Source: Polymorphospora lycopeni (GTDB taxonomy: Bacteria; Actinomycetota; Actinomycetes; Mycobacteriales; Micromonosporaceae). Taken from it: a DNA stretch of 64,000 nucleotides. The translations under genes and the position numbers were made by a program. The notes below the pieces were generated by a model. That model was not told the origin of the DNA and searched no databases. It saw only the letters and a list, made by a program, of their open reading frames with translations. Of this stretch, positions 59,456 to 64,000 are shown in pieces; position 1 is the stretch's first letter, and every line of letters begins with the position of its first letter. Location: the NCBI RefSeq assembly GCF_042237075.1, contig NZ_JBCGDC010000003.1:72062-136061 (forward strand), given 5' to 3'.

Positions 59456-60499
59456 TCACTCGACCGCGGCGGCGAGTTCGGGTTCGAGCGGTCGGTTGGC
59501 GGGGATGTCCCGCCACTGCCTGATGCCGGTGATCAGACGCGGCGCGGATACCGAGAGGTCGTCGAGGTCGACGGTGACGGCGGCGACGCCGACCATCGGA
59601 CCGACGCACCGCCAGGACGTCTCCCGTTCGGTGCAGACCGCCTCGTAGTAGCGCATCTCGCGGGACGTACCGGGAATCAACCACCGTTGCTCGTAGACCT
59701 CAAGGCCGCTGACGTGGGCGACCCCGCTCTCGTCGAGCCATTCGTCGATCCACGCGCGCAGGGTCTGTGCGATCGTCTGCCACTCCTTCGCCGGCCAGAC
59801 GGGGCGGACGCGGCCGGCGTGGGCGGGCGGGGTGGTGGCCGCCGCCGGCCAGACCTCGACGGTGTGGTGGAACGTCTCCTTCAGGGCCGCGTCCAGGTGC
59901 CGCTCGGTGACCCGCAGGACGGGCGGCAGCTCCGGGTCGGGAGTCGCCAGGCCGGCGAGCACGGATGCGTCGACGAGGTTGACGCCGGGGGCGGCGTCCT
60001 GGTGGGGAAACCGCCAGTCCTCCCGGCACGGTTGGAGACGGAGCGGCGTACGGTCCACCGGGCCGGCGTCGTCGGCGGCGATCCAGACCACCTCGTGCGA
60101 CGGCTGCCCGATCTCGTGGACGGCGACCAGTGCGTACCCGCAGCGTCGAAAGGCCGCCACCAGGGTGCGGTAGCGGTCCGCCCGTTCCCGGGCCGCCCGT
60201 ACGGCGGTCCGCAGATCCTCCTCGTCCACGGTGCTGTCGGGCGCGGCGCCGACGTTCACCACGACCGCGGCGTCGGGGTCGTCGCCGAGTGCGAAGACGA
60301 CCTCGGCGGCCCCGTCGGCCGTTGCCTGCCGTACGGTGACGAGCCGCAACTGACCGGAGTGGGTCTGCTCGGCGAGCGCGGTCACGGCCTCGACAGGGGT
60401 GGGATCGGCCGAACACCCGGACAACGCCAGCACCGCCGTCACGGCCACCGTGATCAGGGCGCTGACCGGCCCTCCCGCTCTCCGCCCCATCCGCTCCAT
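59456..60499 (-). CDS. Lipoprotein of unknown function
   Basis: 347 residues from ATG 60499 (GAGAGGG upstream). Signal with VSALITVAVTAVLALSGC, lipobox LALSGC (about 26-31). The mature part is soluble and acidic with Asp/Ala-rich loops, two further Cys (CYALVAVHE and QPCREDW regions) and a late pair CTERETSWRCVG. No known domain recognised. It lies downstream of the CPBP protease gene on the same strand, with 79 bases between. Confidence 0.75.
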   Translation of the reverse strand: MERMGRRAGGPVSALITVAVTAVLALSGCSADPTPVEAVTALAEQTHSGQLRLVTVRQATADGAAEVVFALGDDPDAAVVVNVGAAPDSTVDEEDLRTAVRAARERADRYRTLVAAFRRCGYALVAVHEIGQPSHEVVWIAADDAGPVDRTPLRLQPCREDWRFPHQDAAPGVNLVDASVLAGLATPDPELPPVLRVTERHLDAALKETFHHTVEVWPAAATTPPAHAGRVRPVWPAKEWQTIAQTLRAWIDEWLDESGVAHVSGLEVYEQRWLIPGTSREMRYYEAVCTERETSWRCVGPMVGVAAVTVDLDDLSVSAPRLITGIRQWRDIPANRPLEPELAAAVE

Positions 60500-60578
60500 C
60501 CATCCCTCTCGGGCCCGGGCTCCTTGGGGCCCGTCGATCCGTACACGGTATCGAGCTTGATCCAGGGCGACCCGGGTT

Positions 60579-61301
60579 TCAGCCGGCCTGGGCGGCGAAG
60601 GCCAGCACGACCAGGAACCCGTTGCTCACGGCGTGGGCGATGATCGGTACCCAGAGGTTGCGGTGGCGGTGCAGGAGCCAGGCGAAGAGGAGTCCGGCCA
60701 GCAGTGCGCTGATGGTGTTGAAGACGCGGGGCAGGTGGACCACGGCGAAGAAGCCCGCCGACAGGGTGATGGCGGCGACGGCGGGAAGTCGTGCGGCCAG
60801 CCCACGGTAGAAGACGCCTCGGTACAGGACCTCTTCGTACAGGGGGGAGGCGACCGCGCCGAAGGTGAGCGCGAAGACGAACTGTGCCAGCAGGCTCCCG
60901 GCGGGGTAGCCGCCCTCACCTCCGCCACCTTCGACGATCGCCGCCGGAAGTGCCAGGAGCAGGCCGAGGGTCAGGGCCGCCTTGGCCAGCCCCCAGCTGA
61001 TCGCGGCGCCGACCTGACCGCCCTTCGGGCGGTCCAGCATGAGGGGCTTTCTGATCGCGCCGAACCGGTGCCGGACGACCGCCAGCCCGACGGCCAGCTG
61101 CGTGCCGTTGATCAGGGTCCACGCGATGCTCGACGAGGCCATCTCCGACATGCCCAGCCGGGCCGGTCCCCGGGCCAGGAATTCCGCCACCGTCGAGTTG
61201 GCCAGGCCGATCCCGACGATGAGCACCACGGCCATGTCGGCGTAGCCGAAGCGCGGGGCGTTGTGTACCGGAGCGGTGTGACCAGGGGACAAGCTGTTCA
61301 T
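60579..61301 (-). CDS. CPBP-family intramembrane metalloprotease
   Basis: 240 residues from ATG 61301. About seven membrane segments. The ABI/CPBP motifs are complete: EEVLYRGVFYRG (EExxxR, about 155-166), FFAVVHLP (FxxxH, about 187-194) and HAVSNGF (HxxxN/B, about 224-230). Members cleave prenylated or membrane proteins or act in bacteriocin immunity. Promoter: TTGACC (61337-61332), 17 bases, TAGTCT (61314-61309), leaving the ATG at +1, hence leaderless. It diverges from a TetR gene over a shared operator. Confidence 0.9.
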   Translation of the reverse strand: MNSLSPGHTAPVHNAPRFGYADMAVVLIVGIGLANSTVAEFLARGPARLGMSEMASSSIAWTLINGTQLAVGLAVVRHRFGAIRKPLMLDRPKGGQVGAAISWGLAKAALTLGLLLALPAAIVEGGGGEGGYPAGSLLAQFVFALTFGAVASPLYEEVLYRGVFYRGLAARLPAVAAITLSAGFFAVVHLPRVFNTISALLAGLLFAWLLHRHRNLWVPIIAHAVSNGFLVVLAFAAQAG

Positions 61302-61308
61302 GACATCG

Positions 61309-61356
61309 AGACTAGGTGGTTGACCTATATCGGTCAAATGACCGATCATCTATGAT
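61309..61356. promoter_or_regulatory. Back-to-back leaderless promoters with overlapping TetR-type palindromes
   Basis: Two perfect inverted repeats overlap: TTGACC-TATATC-GGTCAA (61320-61337) and TCGGTCA-AA-TGACCGA (61330-61345). The minus promoter uses GGTCAA as its -35 and TAGTCT as -10. On the plus strand TATGAT (61351-61356) lies 6 bases before the TetR ATG at 61363. A TetR dimer pair bound here would block both genes. Confidence 0.75.
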
Positions 61357-61362
61357 CGCAGC

Positions 61363-61947
61363 ATGCCGAAGGTCGTGGATCACGAGGAGCGGCGACGTCA
61401 TCTCGGTGCCGCCGCCTGCGTCGTGCTGGGGCGGGTCGGGTCGGTGGGGATGACCGTCCGGGCCGTCGCGCAGGAGGCCGGGATGGCTCTCGCGACCGCC
61501 CAGCACTATCTCCCGACCCGGGAGCGCATGGTTCGGGCCGCGATCGACCACCTGGTGGACCGGGTGGTGCGGCGGGCGCGGACGATCCCGGCCGACCCGA
61601 TCACCCTGGACGTCATCCGGCAGGCGATGTGGCAACTCCTCCCGCTGGACGAGGAGCGCGTCCTCGAGGCGCGCGTCTGGCTGGCGTTGACGGCGGAGGC
61701 GCTGGTCGACGAGCAGGTCGCGGCGATCCTGGCGGAAAGTGAGACCGGGTTGCGCGCCAACCTCGAGCGTCTGCTCTCCGCCGGCAAGGTGAACGGCACC
61801 GTCGGCTCCCATGTGGACGCGCGGGCCGAGGCCACCGCCTTGACCACGTTGATGGACGGCATCACCGTGCGTGTGCTCACCACCGCTCTCGCGCCGGACG
61901 ACGCCCGCGATCAGGTCGACGGCTACCTCGCCCGGCTCGCGCCCTGA
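61363..61947 (+). CDS. TetR-family transcriptional regulator
   Basis: 194 residues from ATG 61363. HTH about 8-52: RRRHLGAAACVVLGRVGSVGMTVRAVAQEAGMALATAQHY (region), with AQHYLPTRERM as recognition-helix end. The C-terminal domain is a typical TetR ligand domain (about 80-190). It is divergent from the CPBP protease and shares the operator listed above, so control of the protease and itself is likely. Confidence 0.9.
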   Translation: MPKVVDHEERRRHLGAAACVVLGRVGSVGMTVRAVAQEAGMALATAQHYLPTRERMVRAAIDHLVDRVVRRARTIPADPITLDVIRQAMWQLLPLDEERVLEARVWLALTAEALVDEQVAAILAESETGLRANLERLLSAGKVNGTVGSHVDARAEATALTTLMDGITVRVLTTALAPDDARDQVDGYLARLAP

Positions 61948-62039
61948 TCGCGGGCGGGCCGGTCCGGGGTGTGAGGGTCGAGGCGGAGGGGCCCGTCGTC
62001 GTGCCTCAGGTGAGCGAAATGTCGCCCTCTTCCGATCTC

Positions 62040-62058
62040 GTTACCAATAGGTAACACT
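62040..62058 (+). promoter_or_regulatory. Palindrome and -10 upstream of the LAL regulator
   Basis: GTTACC-AATA-GGTAAC (62040-62055) is perfect. AACACT (62053-62058) lies 6 bases before the ATG at 62065 and could be the -10 of a leaderless transcript. The -35 is poor. Confidence 0.45.
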
Positions 62059-62064
62059 CACTAT

Positions 62065-64000
62065 ATGATTGATGCATCGCTAGTGCAAAAATCTGTGCTG
62101 CGGGGCCGGAGCGCGGCACGCCGGACGATCACCGACCTGATCGACGCGGCGGCCACCGGCACCGGCGGCGCCCTGCTGCTGCACGGCGAACTCGGCCTGG
62201 GCAAGACCGCACTGCTCGACGACGGCAGCGTGACCGCGGCCGCCCACCCCGCCGGGTTCACCGTCCTCGCCGCCAAAGGGCTGCCCGACGAGGCCGACCT
62301 GCCGTACGCCGTACTGCACCGGCTCCTCGAACCCCTCGCCGGACGGATCCCGCCGCTGCCCGGCCGGCAGGGCGACGTGCTCACCCGCGCCCTGGGCGGG
62401 GAGGGCTGCCCCGAGCCGGACCGGCTGGTCCTCTGCCGGGCCGTCCTCGGCCTGCTCGGTACGGCCGGCACCGGACGTCCCCTGTTCTGCCGCCTCGACG
62501 ACACGCACGCCGCCGACCCACCGTCGCTCGACGTGCTCGCCTTCGCCGCCCGGCGGCTGCGCCCGTACCGGGTCGCCATGGTGCTCGCCGGCGACGCGGC
62601 GGAGGCGGTCTGCGACGTACCGGCGCTCGGGCTGACCCCGCTCGACGAGACGGACAGTCTGGGCCTGCTCGGCGACCTGGTCCCCGACGGCCTGCCGGCC
62701 GACACGGCCGCCGCACTGGCCCGGCTCGCGCGGGGCAACCCGCAGGCGCTCACCGACCTCGCCACCACCCTCACCCCCGCCCAGCGGTACGGCGACGAGC
62801 CGCCGCCCACGGCACTGCCGCCCGACGGCGTGCTCGGCCGGTCCTACCGGGACCGGTTGCGCCGGCTTCCCGCCGAAACCCGCTGGCTGCTCCTGCTCGC
62901 CGCCGCCGACGAGGCACTCGACCAGTTCGGCCTGGTCCGGGCCGCCGAAGCCTCCGGTACCCGGCTGACCGCTCTCGCCCCGGCGGAACTCGCCGGCCTG
63001 ATCCGCGTCGACGCCCACCGGGTCGGCTTTCCGCAGCGACTGCTCCGGACCCTGGCCTACCAACAGGCACCGCTGGCCCGNCGCTCTCGCCCCGGCGGAA
63101 CTCGCCGGCCTGATCCGCGTCGACGCCCACCGGGTCGGCTTTCCGCAGCGACTGCTCCGGACCCTGGCCTACCAACAGGCACCGCTGGCCCGGCGCCGCG
63201 CCGCGCACCTGCTCCTGGCCCGGACCATCAGCACCGGACCCGACCAGCGACTGCGTCGGGCCGTACACCTGGCCACCGCCGCCGACGGCCCGGACGAACC
63301 GCTCGCCGCCGAACTGGAACGGGCCGCCGCACACGTCCGCGCCAGTGCCCCCGACCCCGGCGCCGGCCCGTTCCGTACGGCCGCCGGCCGACCCGATCCG
63401 GCCGGGGGCTACGCGACCGCCTCGGCGGCCCTGGAACGCGCCGCCCAGCTCACCGACGCCCGGACCGGCGACGGGCGCGGCGCCGCGGCCGATCTCCGGC
63501 TCGTCGCCGCGGCCCGGTACGCCTGGCTGGCCGGCGACCCGCAGCGTGCCCGCCGGCTGCTCTTCCGGATCGGCGACACCGGCGCGGACCCGGTGGTGCG
63601 GGCCCGGGTCCGGCTGCTGAGCGGCGAGATGGCCCTCCGCACGGGCGTCGCCGGTGACGCACCGGAACCGCTGCTGGCCGCGGCCGAGGTGCTGGCCCCG
63701 ACCGATCCCCGGGCGGCCCTCGGCGCGCTGCTACAGGCCGGCGAGGCGGTCTGCCTCTCCGGCGACTACCGCCGGTACGCCGAGATCGCCCGCCGCGCGG
63801 CCGTGCTGTGCCGGCCGGACGCCACCGCCGCCGCCCTGGTCGCCCACGAACACATCACCGGCTCCGCCGCGACCTTCGAGGGCCGCCACCGCGACGCGGT
63901 CGCCGCCCTCCGCCGGGCGGTCGACCTCGCCGCGTCGCTGGACGACCCCGTCGGGCTCACCGCCGCCAGCGCCGCCGGCCTGCTCGCCGCCGACGACGCC
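62065..64000 (+). CDS. LAL-type (AAA ATPase) LuxR-family regulator, N-terminal part; broken by assembly duplication and window end
   Basis: Starts at ATG 62065. The ATPase domain has Walker A GELGLGKTALLD (about 37-48) and Walker B-like LFCRLDDTHAADPPSLDVLAF (about 141-161), and a TPR-like helical region follows. At 63081 an N and an exact 111-bp duplication shift the frame; removing 62970-63081 restores one continuous frame to the window end (RRRAAHLLLARTISTG... to LLAADDA). The C-terminal LuxR HTH would lie beyond the window. The gene is probably intact in the organism. It resembles, but is not identical to, the LAL regulator at 39133. Confidence 0.85.
62970..63192. repeat. 111-bp direct duplication around a single N: unmerged contig overlap
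   Basis: 62970-63080 and 63082-63192 are identical, separated only by the N at 63081. Both encode the same 37 residues of the LAL regulator. This is the signature of two contig ends placed next to each other instead of being merged. Confidence 0.93.

Noticed and set aside
62074..62094. CAGTGCAA-like half-site (TAGTGCAA) as a further member of the TetR regulon
   Set aside because: Only one half-site, inside the coding start of the LAL regulator, with no second arm. Probably chance.

Overview
The window is very GC-rich with strongly biased codon third positions, frequent GTG starts, many 4-base ATGA/GTGA gene overlaps, Tat/Sec-exported proteins and short ATGAGCGAGCG-type repeats at gene junctions. 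This points to a soil actinomycete, most likely a member of the Micromonosporaceae; that placement is inference from style and gene content only. There are no rRNA, tRNA, CRISPR, phage or insertion-sequence features that I can support. Two single Ns (8280, 63081) mark unmerged contig joins.

Layout. 1-1.6 kb: end of a secreted protein, then a TipA-like MerR regulator and a VOC protein under a MerR-type promoter. 1.6-8.2 kb: an exported GH127 beta-L-arabinofuranosidase diverging from a cytochrome P450, then an M24 aminopeptidase P. 8.4-20.1 kb: a compact biosynthetic cluster with two related ATP-grasp ligases, an MFS exporter, an MhpF/MhpE-like pair, a JmjC/cupin oxygenase, an AONS-like PLP enzyme, a CitE-like lyase, an ornithine-cyclodeaminase-like enzyme and a MaoC hydratase. 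The CitE + MaoC + AONS + ATP-grasp set matches, as I recall it, the logic used for ketomemicin-type ketomethylene pseudopeptides, so a pseudopeptide product is proposed. 20.1-28.7 kb: mixed housekeeping and exported genes (DUF4184, HEAT repeats, GlxA regulator, cutinase-like esterase, MltG, M23 peptidase, F420-reductase-like protein).

29-39 kb: a complete L-arabinose operon (araB, araD, a YtfQRT-YjfF-type furanose ABC importer, araA) and a LacI-family regulator. A near-identical operator lies over the araB promoter and over both divergent promoters of GH127 and the P450 24 kb away, tying extracellular arabinofuranose release, furanose uptake and catabolism into one inferred regulon. 39-46 kb: a 978-residue LuxR-type (LAL) regulator preceded by a tiny exported Cys/Gly-rich peptide, an unknown secreted protein, a voltage-gated-type ion channel and a secreted polyesterase very like the PET-hydrolysing actinomycete cutinases.

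46-59.4 kb: a carboxylic-acid catabolic island: a paired acyl-CoA dehydrogenase, a branched-chain-type ABC importer, a thiolase, two SDRs, an ACAD10/11-like kinase plus dehydrogenase pair and a TetR regulator. A TTGCACTGnCAGTGCAA-like operator recurs at its four promoters. 59.4-64 kb: an orphan lipoprotein, a CPBP protease diverging from a TetR gene over a shared operator, and the start of another LAL regulator, broken in this assembly by a duplicated contig end.
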